A DNA stretch of 44,859 bases from Sphingobium sp. AS12 (GCF_019097845.1 NZ_JAHRGM010000025.1:1-44859); one strand, 5' to 3'. Shown: positions 23,890 through 33,973, counted from the stretch's first letter. Numbers and translations: made by a program. Notes: generated by a model from the sequence alone, not told the origin.

Positions 23890-26391
23890 ATGACCAGGAC
23901 ACAGAGCAAGTCGGCAGACGAGAGCCTTGCCACCTATCGGGCCAAGCGAGACTTTGGGCGGACCGCCGAGCCTTCAGGTGCGAAGCTTCCCAGCACCGGC
24001 AACGGTTTCGTCGTCCAGAAACATGCGGCGACACGTCTTCATTATGATTTTCGGCTTGAGCTCGATGGCGTGCTCGTCAGCTGGGCCATCACACGAGGTC
24101 CAAGCGTCAATCCGGACGATAAGCGCCTTGCCGTGCGGACCGAGGACCATCCGCTCGATTACGCCCGCTTCGAAGGCACGATCCCCAAAGGCGAATATGG
24201 CGGCGGGACCGTCATGCTCTGGGACAATGGCACCTGGGAATCGATACCGGGCAAGGATCCCCGAGAGACGCTGCCCGAAGGTCACTTGCATTTCATCCTG
24301 CACGGCCGCCGCATGCAGGGCGAATGGATCCTGTTCCGCCTCAAGCCTTGGGGAAAGGAGAAGAGGGAAAATTGGATCCTGCGCAAGGTGAATGATGTTT
24401 TCGCCGGCGGCTCGGACGATCTGGTCGGCATCCATTTGACCAGCGTCGACACCGGGCGCACCATGGACGAGATCGCCACCGGCAAAGCCGTGCCGAAGCG
24501 GAAGGGCGCGAAGCCTGCCGCCTCACCGTCGGCCGCTTCGGCCGAGTCCTCCGGGAAGCGCAAAAAGGCGGGCACGCCGCCTCCGTTTCAGCCGGTGCAG
24601 CTCGCGGCGCTGGTCGATCATGTGCCTTTGGGCGACCAGTGGATCCATGAACTCAAATATGATGGCTATCGCACTCTGCTGGCGATCGGCGGCTGGGAGG
24701 GGAGGGCCTATACCCGTTCGGGTCTCGACTGGTCGGATCGTTTCGCTGGACTGATCGGGGACGCTGTCACCCTGGACGCGGCAAGCGCGCTGATCGATGG
24801 CGAGGCCGTGGTGATCCTGCCCGATGGGCGCACCAGCTTTCAGGCCCTGCAGGCGGCGCTCAAGGGTGATCCGGGCAAAATTGACTATGTCGCGTTCGAC
24901 CTACTCGAGCTTGACGGCGAGGATCTGACGCAACGACCGCTTCTTGAACGCAAGGAGATGTTGGCAGCGTTGATCGGTGAGGGCAGGGGCCATCTGCGCT
25001 ACTCTGATCATATCGTCGGACGCGGCGAGGAGCTGTTCAAAAGCTTCTGCGGCGCAGGGCTGGAGGGCGTCATTTCCAAGCGCGTCGATGCGTGCTATTC
25101 CGGCTCGCGGTCCGGATCCTGGGTGAAGACCAAATGCATCCGGCGACAGGAGTTCGTGATCGTCGGCTGGACGCCTTCGGACAAGCAGCGCGGCTTTCGC
25201 GCGTTGCTGTTGGGGGTCAACGAGAAGGGCAAGCTGCGCTTTACCGGTAAGGTCGGCACGGGCTTTACCGGCGATGAGATCGAACGGCTGATGGAGTTGA
25301 TGGCCCCGCTCGAGCAAAAGACAGCGACCGTAGAGGCGCCGCGCGCCGCCGTGCGTGGGGCTCATTGGATCAAGCCGAAGCTGGTCGCCGAGGTCGCCTA
25401 TATCGAGTTCACGGACGAAGGTGTGTTGCGACACTCGAGTTATCTGGGTTTGCGCGAAGACAAGAAACCTGAAGCGGTGTTGCTCGAGGTGGAAGCGCCC
25501 GTCGCTACGGCGGAGAAGCCAGCCGTGACCAGCGGCGTCAAGATCAGCAACAGGGATCGCGTGATCTTTCCCGAGGGCAAGCTCACCAAAGGCGAGCTCG
25601 CCGAATATTATGAGGCGGTTGCGCAGATCATGCTGCCATGGGCAGGAAGCCGGCCGATCAGCCTGGTGCGCTGCCCGCAGGGTCGCGACAAGAAATGCTT
25701 CTTCCAGAAGCATGACGCCGGCAGCTTCGGCGATGCCGTCAAGCAGGTCGGAATATCGGAGAAGGACGGGCATCAGGAGCCCTATCTTTTCGTCGATACA
25801 CCGGCGGGGCTCCTCACTTGCGTACAGATGGGCACGATAGAATTCCATGGCTGGGGCGCTCGTATCGAGGATGTTGAGAAGGCCGATCGCCTAGTGTTCG
25901 ACCTCGATCCCGATGAAGGCCTCGATTTCAAGGATGTCGTCTCCGCCGCCTTCCATCTTCAGGATGTGTTGGGCCAGATGGGGCTCGTCACCTTTCCGAT
26001 GGTCACGGGAGGCAAGGGCGTGCACGTGATCGCACCGCTGACGCCGACGGCGGAATGGCCGCAGGTCAGGGATTTCGCGCATCGCTTTGCGATGGCGCTC
26101 TCGCAGGCCGATCCCGAAAGATTCACCGCCGCGCTTGCGAAGGCCAAGCGCACGGGCAAGATCTTCATCGATTATCTGCGCAATCAGCGCGGCGCGACGG
26201 CCGTCATGCCCTACAGCGCGCGCTCCCGCCCTTTTGCGCCGATCGCAGTGCCGCTGACATGGGAAGACCTGCGCGATCTCGACAGCCCCAACCATTGGCA
26301 TATCGGCGACGCGCCTGAGATGCTGAAGCGCGCGGCATCGAAGAATCTGGCGCATTGGGGTCGGGCCGACCAGATCCTGCCGGACCTGTGA
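23890..26391 (+). CDS. ligD: Multifunctional DNA ligase D (phosphoesterase-ligase-polymerase)
   Basis: The 833-aa enzyme carries all three activities of bacterial end joining, in the order found in Pseudomonas-type LigD. The 3'-phosphoesterase domain (about 10-190) has RLHYDFRLELDG (His51, Asp53) and EDHPLDYARFEGTIPKGEYG. After a Lys/Ser linker, the ATP-dependent ligase (about 235-540) has Lys256 in ELKYDGYR, LIDGEAVV, VAFDLLELDG and LEGVISKR. The primase-polymerase domain (about 548-833) has the metal-binding DLDPDEGLDF (671-680), GGKGVHVIAPL and FIDYLRNQRGATAV. ATG 23890 is chosen because the longer frame overlaps the GNAT gene; GAGGGAAGGGA lies upstream. No inactivating change is visible. 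Confidence 0.96.
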   Translation: MTRTQSKSADESLATYRAKRDFGRTAEPSGAKLPSTGNGFVVQKHAATRLHYDFRLELDGVLVSWAITRGPSVNPDDKRLAVRTEDHPLDYARFEGTIPKGEYGGGTVMLWDNGTWESIPGKDPRETLPEGHLHFILHGRRMQGEWILFRLKPWGKEKRENWILRKVNDVFAGGSDDLVGIHLTSVDTGRTMDEIATGKAVPKRKGAKPAASPSAASAESSGKRKKAGTPPPFQPVQLAALVDHVPLGDQWIHELKYDGYRTLLAIGGWEGRAYTRSGLDWSDRFAGLIGDAVTLDAASALIDGEAVVILPDGRTSFQALQAALKGDPGKIDYVAFDLLELDGEDLTQRPLLERKEMLAALIGEGRGHLRYSDHIVGRGEELFKSFCGAGLEGVISKRVDACYSGSRSGSWVKTKCIRRQEFVIVGWTPSDKQRGFRALLLGVNEKGKLRFTGKVGTGFTGDEIERLMELMAPLEQKTATVEAPRAAVRGAHWIKPKLVAEVAYIEFTDEGVLRHSSYLGLREDKKPEAVLLEVEAPVATAEKPAVTSGVKISNRDRVIFPEGKLTKGELAEYYEAVAQIMLPWAGSRPISLVRCPQGRDKKCFFQKHDAGSFGDAVKQVGISEKDGHQEPYLFVDTPAGLLTCVQMGTIEFHGWGARIEDVEKADRLVFDLDPDEGLDFKDVVSAAFHLQDVLGQMGLVTFPMVTGGKGVHVIAPLTPTAEWPQVRDFAHRFAMALSQADPERFTAALAKAKRTGKIFIDYLRNQRGATAVMPYSARSRPFAPIAVPLTWEDLRDLDSPNHWHIGDAPEMLKRAASKNLAHWGRADQILPDL

Positions 26392-26401
26392 CGGCGTGAG
26401 C

Positions 26402-27224
26402 ATGAAGATCGCCACCTACAATGTGAATGGGGTCCACGGCCGCTTGCCCGTCCTGTTGCGGTGACTTGAAAAAGCCGCGCCGGACATTGTCGTTCTCCAG
26501 GAACTGAAGGCGCCGCAGGGAAAAATTCCCGCAAAGCGCTATCCGGGGTCTGGGCTACCAGTCGATCTGGCATGGTCAGAAGAGCTGGAACGGCGTCGCT
26601 ATCCTGAGCCGCGTCGGCGAAATTCACGAAACCCCGCGCGGCCTGCCCGGCGATCCGGATCCTGTGCAGAGCCGCTATATCGAAGCGGCGGTCAACGGCA
26701 TCCTTATAGGCTGTCTCTATCTTCCCAATGGTAACCCGCGGCCTGGGCCCAAATTCGAGTATAAGCTCGCCTGGTTCGATCGATTGATCGAGCATGCAGC
26801 AGGACTGCTCTAGTCCGGCCTGCCCATGCTGCTGGCCGGCGACTTCAACGTCATGCCGACCGAACGCGACGTTTACAAACCCGAGCGCTGGCTGGATGAT
26901 GCATTGTTCGCCCCCGAGGTGCGTGACGCTTTTTTCCGGCTGACGGGGCAAGGCTGGACCGACGCCCTACGGACGATCCATCCCGACGAGACGATCTATA
27001 TCTTCTGGGATTATTTTCGGAACGCCTATGGCCGTAACGCAGGTTTGCGCATCGACCACCTCCTACTTAGCCCCGCTCTCGCCTCCAGGCTTGTTGACGC
27101 GCAGGTCGATGCGCATGTGCGCGGGTGGGATAAGACCAGTGATCATGCGCCAGTCTGGATCTCTCTAGCTGATGGCACCGTGCATAAACGCCGTCAGACC
27201 AAGGTCGCGAACCAGCCCGCATAG
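26402..27224 (+). pseudogene. Broken exodeoxyribonuclease III (xthA-like) gene
   Basis: The sequence begins MKIATYNVNGVHGRLPVLLR at 26402, ten bases after ligD. It is stopped by TGA at 26462-26464 where TGG is expected, continues LEKAAPDIVVLQELKAPQGK, and shifts frame between about 26520 and 26560. It resumes with SIWHGQKSWNGVAILSRVG and YIEAAVNGILIGCLYLPNGN, is stopped by TAG at 26811-26813 where CAG is expected, and finishes with LLAGDFNVMPTERDVY, GWTDALRTIHP and LRIDHLLLSP, ending SDHAPVWISL at about 27170. All catalytic regions (N-x-N-G, QE, GDFNV, DH, SDHAP) are present, so this was a full AP endonuclease/exonuclease of about 270 residues. Three separate lesions make it a true pseudogene. 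Confidence 0.92.
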
Positions 27225-27441
27225 GGCGTGTCGTGCACCATGTGCCCATTTTAGGCAGGTGCGTCATTGCCCCACCAGACCGGACCGCGCTCGCCAAGCG
27301 CTCGCCTGGCAGGAAATAGCGCGATCGCAGTAGCGCAACATCAGGGAAATGCGCTTATGAAGGCGCATCTGGCTAACAGTGCTATCAAACTGAGAAGCTG
27401 ATGTGGGATACCGTAATGCTCTTCACTAGTCGGCCACCGAC

Positions 27442-28470
27442 TTACTCCATCGCCTCGTCAGTGATAGCGAGGCCCGATAGCCCGGTCCTGATGTCGCCGG
27501 CTTTCAGGCGAGATACCAAAGCCTGCCCATCTTTCAGCCCGGCCGGCCATCTACGCTGGACCGATTCCGACGAGAAATCCATGGCCTTTCCTGCCACCTC
27601 CGCGCCTTGGTCAGTATAGCTCAGTCGCACAAGCGTCACCGGAGGGAGCCTTCCGTCCTTCTGACTATCTGCCTCATATCGGCGCTTCCAATGCTCCATG
27701 GTTCGCCGCGACTGGGCGGCAAATACGAGATCCTGCATGCGTCCGGCGACGTCGCCCAGTGTCTTGGGGCGCCCGCTTGTGAGTGGCAGAAGATCGACGG
27801 CGATGCAGAGCAGAGGCGCACGGCTGTCTTCCCCCAGAACCGGATCGAGCGGCAGGTTGGAGGACAGGCCGCCATCGACAAAGGGACGGCCATCGATTTC
27901 GATCGTGGGAAAAGCGGTCAGCAGCACGGCGCTGGCGCGAATATGATCGGGCTCTACGCGCTAATGCCGTGTATCGAATATGACTTCTTCGCCGGTTTCG
28001 ATGTCAACGGCGAGCGCTGCATAGCGAACGCTTCCAGACTGGAGCAGATCGAAGTCGATCAGCCGTTCCAGCGTCTTTCCCAGCGGAGCACTTTCATAAA
28101 GCGATGGAGATCCCGCGCAGACATGAGGCCACCACCAGGATCCAAGTGGGCCGAGCGGCGCAAATATGCCCGGGCGGCCGACCGCCATCGTCCACATGAC
28201 GGACATGGTGCGATGCACGGTTTCGGGCATCCAGCCCAGCGAGGCCGGGCTCGACCCTGTCCCAGCGGGCTGCCAAAGCGCGCGAAGCCGATCCAGTCTG
28301 TCTTCGCGGCGATTGCCGGCAATGATGGCCCCGGTGATCGCGCCGATCGAAGCACCGACAACCCAGTCAGGCTCGATCCCGCTCTCATGCAGCGCCTCAT
28401 AGACCCCGGCATGATAGGCACTCAGTGCGTTGCCACCGCTGAGGACGAGCGCAATCTGATAGTCCGGCAT
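27442..28470 (-). pseudogene. Patatin-like phospholipase interrupted by one amber codon
   Basis: Reading from ATG 28470 (YQIALVLSGGNALSAYHAGV, the oxyanion-hole glycines), the frame has the nucleophile motif GASIGAITGA and continues to VDIETGEEVIFDTRH. It is then stopped by TAG at 27961-27963. The same frame continues directly with RVEPDHIRASAVLLTAFPTIEIDGR, FVDGGLSSNLPLDPV (catalytic Asp in DGG) and a normal C-terminus to TAA at 27442. The two halves together make a 342-residue RssA/patatin-type lipid hydrolase with both members of the Ser-Asp dyad. Because the stop is a single substitution in an otherwise perfect frame, suppression or a sequence error must be considered beside recent inactivation. 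Confidence 0.9.
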
Positions 28471-28542
28471 GACGCTTGGCTTTCTCAACTTCCAGCTGCG
28501 CGGGCCGTCTTTGGCCGAGATCGCCGGACAGGGCCTGTGCTG

Positions 28543-28875
28543 TTAAAGGGAGATCGATCCAGGCGGTATGTCTGCTTCTTCCCCTGCAGCTTCCGTACCC
28601 TGGCGATCGGGCTCATGCTCCTGGTTCGCCAGTGCGCCTGTCGGTGGCAATCGACCACCGCCCGCATCGTCGTCGTCATAATCTTCATTGCCGCCGCTGG
28701 TTCCCCCGGCACCCGCGCCACTGCCAACGACAGCGCTCGTGCCTGGCTGGGCCCGTCTGCCACGATCGTGATCGGACTGCGTCGTGAAGGGCGTTTTCGC
28801 GACATCCGCGTCCCTGATCGCTTCGTCGCCATGATAGACAGGGGGCGTGAATGGCTTGCTCTCGTCCTTGGCCAT
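28543..28875 (-). CDS. Low-complexity hypothetical protein
   Basis: The protein has 110 residues from ATG 28875 (ATG 28887 in frame is possible). It starts MAKDESKPFTPPVYHGDEAIRD and becomes Gly/Ala/Asp rich (VVGSGAGAGGTSGGNEDYDDDD), ending PPGSISL; it is probably disordered. No family is recognised. It lies just upstream of the patatin gene on the same strand (72-base gap). The codon pattern is regular and the N-terminal region looks protein-like, but confirmation by homologues is needed. Confidence 0.55.
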   Translation of the reverse strand: MAKDESKPFTPPVYHGDEAIRDADVAKTPFTTQSDHDRGRRAQPGTSAVVGSGAGAGGTSGGNEDYDDDDAGGGRLPPTGALANQEHEPDRQGTEAAGEEADIPPGSISL

Positions 28876-29162
28876 AATCATTTCCATTCGATGGGTGGGT
28901 GAGGGTCTTCAGACAATCATGCCTGTTTCCGATCATTATCAGGATACAACCGCCGGGGCGTTGCGGCAGACCCATTGCCTGCAAAAGATAATCCCTGGCC
29001 GAACATCGGCGCAGACAGATGAAGAGGTGCGTTTACGTTCCGCCACCTCTGACTGCGGTCCTTCCGCGTCCTGCGGACATTTTAGTCAGGGATATCCTCC
29101 CCAAAATATCGGTTGCCGATCTGCCCAATGTAAACCGGCACTAGTTTCTCTCTCCGCTACGA

Positions 29163-29456
29163 TTAGTTTCCGTTGATAACCTTCTGCCGCTCGGCTGGGG
29201 TCAGCGCGTCCGCATTGACATCTGACCTGTCGATCGCGTCTTCCTTGGCGTCACCGGCTTGGCGAGTGGCGTCGGCGTTGGCCTGCATCAAATCCTCTGC
29301 CGTGCCGCTCATATTGTCGGCCACCGCGTCCATCTTATCCGCCTTGTTTTCCGCAGCTTCCTGCGCCTGCTCGCCCAGCTTGTCATCGCCCTTTCCGCCG
29401 CACGCGGCCAGAGCCATGCTGAGGCCTATAATCGCTAATATGCATGTGCGCTTCAT
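29163..29456 (-). CDS. Small lipoprotein
   Basis: The 97-aa protein starts MKRTCILAIIGLSMALAAC, a type II signal peptide with lipobox LAAC, so Cys19 would be lipidated and the protein anchored in the cell envelope. The mature part is Glu/Asp/Lys/Ala rich (EQAQEAAENKADKMDAVADN), probably a long helix, ending LTPAERQKVINGN. ATG 29456 is chosen because AAGGGGAAGG lies upstream; the frame extends to 29657 without support. No named family is recognised; it resembles the short stress-related lipoproteins of sphingomonads. Confidence 0.85.
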   Translation of the reverse strand: MKRTCILAIIGLSMALAACGGKGDDKLGEQAQEAAENKADKMDAVADNMSGTAEDLMQANADATRQAGDAKEDAIDRSDVNADALTPAERQKVINGN

Positions 29457-29689
29457 GACCTTCCCCTTGTGAGGAATGGAAACCGTGCAGTGCTGATTTA
29501 GCTCCGTCACGTGTCGGAAGCGGGTTCCTCGCAGCCGCGCGCGCAGACGGTGTCGGATGCCCGTGAAGGTCGGCTGACGCCATAGACAGCCAAATATAAG
29601 GGATGGCGAGATAGCGCTGTTCCGATGCCTGGAGCAAATGTGACGCTCGGGAGTCATGCCTCTACGAGCAAGAAAATGAGGGGTACGAC

Positions 29690-30379
29690 ATGGCGTCTTT
29701 GTTCGAAGAAGTCGGAGAGGTGAGGGGGCAGGGGGACGGATCGGCTTTCGCCTTGTCGATGCGAATGTTTTTCAAACATCCAGCTATGGTGGGCTCGGGC
29801 TTTCCGGCCAGCCGCTGGATGGTCCGCACCATGCTTGCTCCACTCGACTGGAGGGCTATCCGTAGCTTCGTAGAATATGGACCGGGTGCCGGCGCGTTCA
29901 CTCATGCTATTCTCGACCGTCTTGCGCCGGATGCCAAGTTGGTCGCGATCGACACAAGCCCAGACTTTGTCGCCCATCTCAAGGCCTCGATCACGGATCG
30001 GCGCCTATATGTAGTCGCCGGTTCGGCTACCAGCGTCGAGGCGATCTTATCGAAACTAGGACTGCAGCAAGCAGACTGCATTCTTTCCGGGTTGCCGTTT
30101 TCGACGATTTCCCGCGAAGAGGCTGGAAAGATCATGCTTGCGACCCGCGCCGCGCTTCGTCCAGCTGGCCAGTTCTGCGCCTATCAGATGCGGCGAGCTG
30201 TCGAGCCGCTCTTACGGAGTCACTTTTCTACTGTCTGGCGCTCTTACGAATGGCGTAACATACCTCCCTGTCATTTATATTGGGCCAAGCGCGAGAATGT
30301 GGCGGACAGCCGTGAGCCAAAGCCAAGACTGCCGGAAAGGCCAGCCGGCGAGCCAAACATCTTGCATTGCCAAAACTGA
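29690..30379 (+). CDS. SAM-dependent methyltransferase, phospholipid N-methyltransferase-like
   Basis: The 229-aa protein has a class I methyltransferase fold: motif I VEYGPGAGAFTHAIL (about 62-76), the acidic ribose-binding position in LVAIDTSPDFV, and the post-core ADCILSGLPFSTISREEAGKI typical of the COG3963 group (PmtA-like phospholipid or rRNA dimethyltransferase relatives). A preceding helix region FFKHPAMVGSGFPASRWMVRTML is also typical of that group. The likely substrate is phosphatidylethanolamine or another lipid at the membrane surface, by family inference. The C-terminal 30 residues after YWAKRENV are basic and Pro rich and may be a strain-specific extension. Confidence 0.8.
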   Translation: MASLFEEVGEVRGQGDGSAFALSMRMFFKHPAMVGSGFPASRWMVRTMLAPLDWRAIRSFVEYGPGAGAFTHAILDRLAPDAKLVAIDTSPDFVAHLKASITDRRLYVVAGSATSVEAILSKLGLQQADCILSGLPFSTISREEAGKIMLATRAALRPAGQFCAYQMRRAVEPLLRSHFSTVWRSYEWRNIPPCHLYWAKRENVADSREPKPRLPERPAGEPNILHCQN

Positions 30380-30879
30380 TATAGGCAAAAATCGGCATAG
30401 CGAGCCCGCAAGGCCTGCGAGATCGGATCAAGCCATGGCGACGGGAAAGATATGCTGAACTTATCTGAGCGACAGGCTCGCCCGTTCCCACTGCGGGGGC
30501 ATTATCAAGCCTCTCATCGGGGATGGGATATGCTCGCGCCTTGGGCTGCCATTCCGGCTAGCGGCTGCGAATGACGGCTGTTGCCATAAACGGTCATACG
30601 ATAACTTATCTAATTTCGCGGTCGCGTGCTACGGAAACGGTGCTGCCTTGAAGCTGAGGCTGCTAAAACCCGTATTGATAATGAAGCGTTTGGGTAACCG
30701 CCAGCTGCGTTGCGACAATCCAAACAATCCCGTCTGACGCATCGCCGCCTCCTGTCATACCGAGTGAATCAAACCAGGCCGATATTGTCGAGGGTTATTG
30801 GAGGTGCCCACCTTATCTTGGTGCCCACCAAACCGGCAGCGGGGCAGGTTGCCGCAGGCATTTCGAACGCATTACGCCG
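30380..30879. other. Intergenic region, 500 bases
   Basis: No gene is supported in this stretch. It holds a 10-base direct repeat at 30803-30829. The remainder is non-coding on both strands as far as I can see. Confidence 0.5.
30803..30829. repeat. Direct repeat of GGTGCCCACC
   Basis: GGTGCCCACC occurs at 30803-30812 and again at 30820-30829, a 17-base period. This lies 51 bases downstream of the minus-strand kinase gene end. It could be a protein-binding site or an IS scar; no further copies were noticed nearby. Confidence 0.6.
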
Positions 30880-33313
30880 TTAGGCGAACGTCCCTAACCG
30901 ATGAATGGCCATTAAAAGCTCATCTACTCGAAACGGTTTACGAAGAATTTTCGCTCGGTTTCCAACAGCTTGTTTGACAGCGTCTGTATCTGCAAACCCG
31001 CTGGCGAAAAGGATAGGTAAGCCTGGCCAGCGCGCCTCGATGCACTTTGCCAATTCAGCGCCGTTCATTCCAGGCATCGCAAAGTCAATGATCGCGATGT
31101 CTGGGACATTTTCTTGCAATGCGACCAATGCCGCATTGCCATTTTCGGCTTGCGTCACGTAGTGCCCCTGGCATTCGAGCGCGCTTGCGATCATGCTTCT
31201 TACATCCTGGTCGTCGTCGACCAACAATATTTTAATGGAGCCCGTTCCCGCGATATCAACGGGTGTGACTGCTTGAACTGGGTCGTTTGGCTCTTCATCG
31301 GTGCAAGGCATGAGCACGCGCACCGTCGTGCCCTGCCCAAGGGTGCTATCGATGTGAACCGTTCCGCCCGCTTGCCGGGCGCTGCCATATATTTGGGCCA
31401 ACCCTAACCCTGTTCCCTTGCCGACCGGCTTGGTGGTGAAGAACGGTTCCATGGCCCGGCGAAGTGTGGTCTCGTCCATGCCCGCGCCAGTGTCGCCTAC
31501 CGCTATCTCGACATATTCGCCATCATCGACCTCTGGATGTCCCGAAATATAACGTACTGTGGTCGAGACCGTGAGGGTGCCGCCATCTGGCATCGCGTCG
31601 CGCGTTAATCGCCAAATTGAGCACCATCATCTCGACCTGTGTAGCATCTGCGAGGACCGGAACTGGATGGGGATTGAGTGCGAAATCGAGTCTGATCATC
31701 GGGCCCAACGTGCGAGCCAGCAGGTTATGTAACGGCCTAATAATGTCGCAGACGATGAGTGGGATGAGCTGGATGCGCTGAGCACGCGCGAAAGCGAGCA
31801 ACTGGGCGGTTAGCTTAGCGCCGCGCTCAGCCGCCTCTAGTCCCGCCTCTGCATAACGCCGGACCCGCTCGGGTTCATCGGGACGCCGCCGGACTAAGTC
31901 GAAAGCGCCCACAATGGCCGCCAGTACGTTGTTGAAATCATGTGCCATGCCCGACACCAACTGGCCCACGGCCTCAAGCTTCTGACTATGGAGCAGAGCC
32001 TCTTGCGCTTCCCGGAGCTCACGCGTGCGTATCTCGACGCGCTCCTCAAGGGTAGCATTCAATTCGCGCAGCTTTTCTTCGACAGTGGCGCGTTCGATTA
32101 CCAGCCGGGTCCGCTCGGCAATCTCTTCCATGAAGGCAATGTCCTGTCGCTGCCAAGCGCGGTGATCGCGATCATTGAGATAAACGATCGTGCTCAGGCG
32201 GCCGTCGCGGACAAACGGCACAACCAGGATCGCGCGCGTATCAACCGATTGAGCAGTTTCTCGCGTTTTTGCTTCATCGCTCAGTTCGGCATCAAGAAGA
32301 TCATCGATGACGACAGTTTGCCCAGCGCTGAGTGCGGCGACGATTTTGACCCCAAACGCTTCTGCCGGATAGCGCCCGAGTAGGGGCGGCACGGTGCCGT
32401 CCGTCCAGCATACGTCATACTCGAAAATATCCTCAATCGGGTCGAGCTGGCCATAGCCGGTCCGGGTCACGTTGAAATGCGTGCCCATCAGCGCCGCGAC
32501 TTCCTGGAGCGCCTCTTGCGTGTCGCGTCCGCGCAGAGCGTCCGCGATCCGTAACCTTAGCGCAATGCGCGCCTCGCGGCGCACGAATCCCTGGAACAGC
32601 CTCTCCACCGCTGCAGAACTCAAGGCCATCACGAGGATCAACACGGTAATGGCGCTGATGAGGATCGCAAGATAAGTCTGTCCCAGGCTTGCTCCGCCCG
32701 TCGTCATGTCCACCGATGACGTGGAAGTGAATATCGCGGCGCGCATGCCTGCATAGTGCATGCCCGCGATCGCCAGCCCCATGACTGCTGAGGCGACAAG
32801 CCTGTGGGACAATTTCTGATCGCGTGCGGTCAGCCACATCGCCGCCGTGGCGGCGCCGATCGCAATGAATATAGATATACCAAGCCACCCATGATCGTAG
32901 CTGAGGTCTGCGGCTATGCGCATCGCAGCCATGCCTAAATAGTGCATCGCCACAACGCCCGATCCCATTAGCAGCCCGGCGGCGGCCACGCGCCCTGCTG
33001 CCATCGTTCGCCAGTCCATTACCGCGAAGCCCGCGCCGGTGAATGCGAGTGCGATGGCGAAGGAAATCAACGTGAGAGCCAGATCGAAGCCCATCTCCAT
33101 TCCCGGCATGCTGTACGCCAACATGGCGACGAAATGCATCGACCAGATGCCGCCCCCCAGCGCAACCGCCGCAGCGCCGAGCCACAGGCGGCGCATCCAG
33201 CCGGTTGAGGCACGCATCCGCATGGCCAGGCTGAGCCCTGAGAATGACGCGAACATGGCGATAAGAATCGACAGGATAACCAGATTGCTGTCGTGCGTGC
33301 CGGTCATGATCAT
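30880..33313 (-). pseudogene. MHYT-GAF hybrid histidine kinase, frameshifted
   Basis: From ATG 33313 the frame gives an MHYT membrane sensor (seven hydrophobic segments, residues about 8-235) with motifs MHFVAM (59-), MHYLGM (123-) and MHYAGM (185-), a family proposed to bind copper and sense O2, CO or NO. A GAF domain (about 265-410) and a dimerisation domain with His458 in SGMAHDFNNVL follow. In the HATPase N box the reading frame breaks near 31600-31606: NLAINAR should continue with DAMPDGG but needs two more bases (GC) in a CGCGCG run. The other frame then gives DTGAGMDE, GKGTGLGLAQ and a receiver with phospho-Asp in IAIIDFAMPGMNG, to 30880. Restoring two bases gives a complete kinase of about 810 residues. 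Confidence 0.9.
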
Positions 33314-33444
33314 GACCCACTGCTCCCATAGTCAGTGCCATAGTGCAACATATCCTCAACTCCTTGGCGTCATAAGAAAACGACCTCAGCAAAGATCAAG
33401 AACATCTTGAATTTATCGTGGTATCGCCACCGTGTCAGCGTGGA

Positions 33445-33729
33445 TCATCTTCCGGCTTGAGGGTCAGCGTCGTCTCGCGAGATCGCGGTGGCAGCAACCA
33501 GCATACGGCCGCGCTTGAAATCATAGGAACTCCGCGAAACGACTGAACCAGTCCACATGGCGACTAGCTCGCAGGCCGATCTTTCCAGCATTTCTGAAAT
33601 CTTGCTGGTCGTGAAGAATGGATCGGAAATGCGTTTAGCGATGTCCTTCGGGATGCCGGCTCCATTGTTGGTGGCGCAGACCCAGGGATAATGGCCCGTC
33701 GGTATGGCCAGCTGCTGTTCATGAGGCAC
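33445..33729 (-). pseudogene. Fragment with a histidine-kinase ATPase box
   Basis: This minus-strand frame contains NNGAGIPKDIAKRISDPFFTTS, the G1 box and following helix of an HATPase domain, but lacks the N box before it and the GTGLGL box after it. The following residues (ERSACELVAMWTGSVVSRSS and beyond) are not kinase-like. It looks like a scrap of a kinase gene joined to unrelated DNA, next to a copD scrap on the opposite strand. It is probably not a functional protein. Confidence 0.6.
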
Positions 33730-33972
33730 GCCCTGTTTACCGCTATGCTCGCAATGGCGACGTCAAACCGGTTTCGCCTGACCCCGGCGCTCGAGGTCGG
33801 CTTCGACAGCGGGGCTAATCAAGTGGCTGTCGCTAGGCTTCGAAGACGCCTTTGGGCCGACGCGGCAGCAGGAGTGGTCATACTCGGATTAGTCGGGTGG
33901 CTTGGCAGCTTGAGCCGCCTGGCGGCAGCTGACGAGTGGAGACGGACGCGAGCACACCGCCACCAAATTTAG
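33691..33972 (+). pseudogene. copD: 3' fragment of copD (copper resistance membrane protein)
   Basis: The frame reads YGQLLFMRHALFTAMLAMAT, SNRFRLTPALE and, after a spacer, a final membrane segment AAAGVVILGLVGWLGSL, ending at TAG 33970-33972. This is the C-terminal end of CopD/PcoD-like inner-membrane copper-uptake proteins (the NRFRLTP motif is diagnostic). Only about the last 85 residues remain; sequence before about 33690 is unrelated. Lying immediately upstream of the copper ATPase promoter, it shows that the copper operon was cut out of a larger copper-resistance cluster. Confidence 0.8.
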
Positions 33973-33973
33973 T

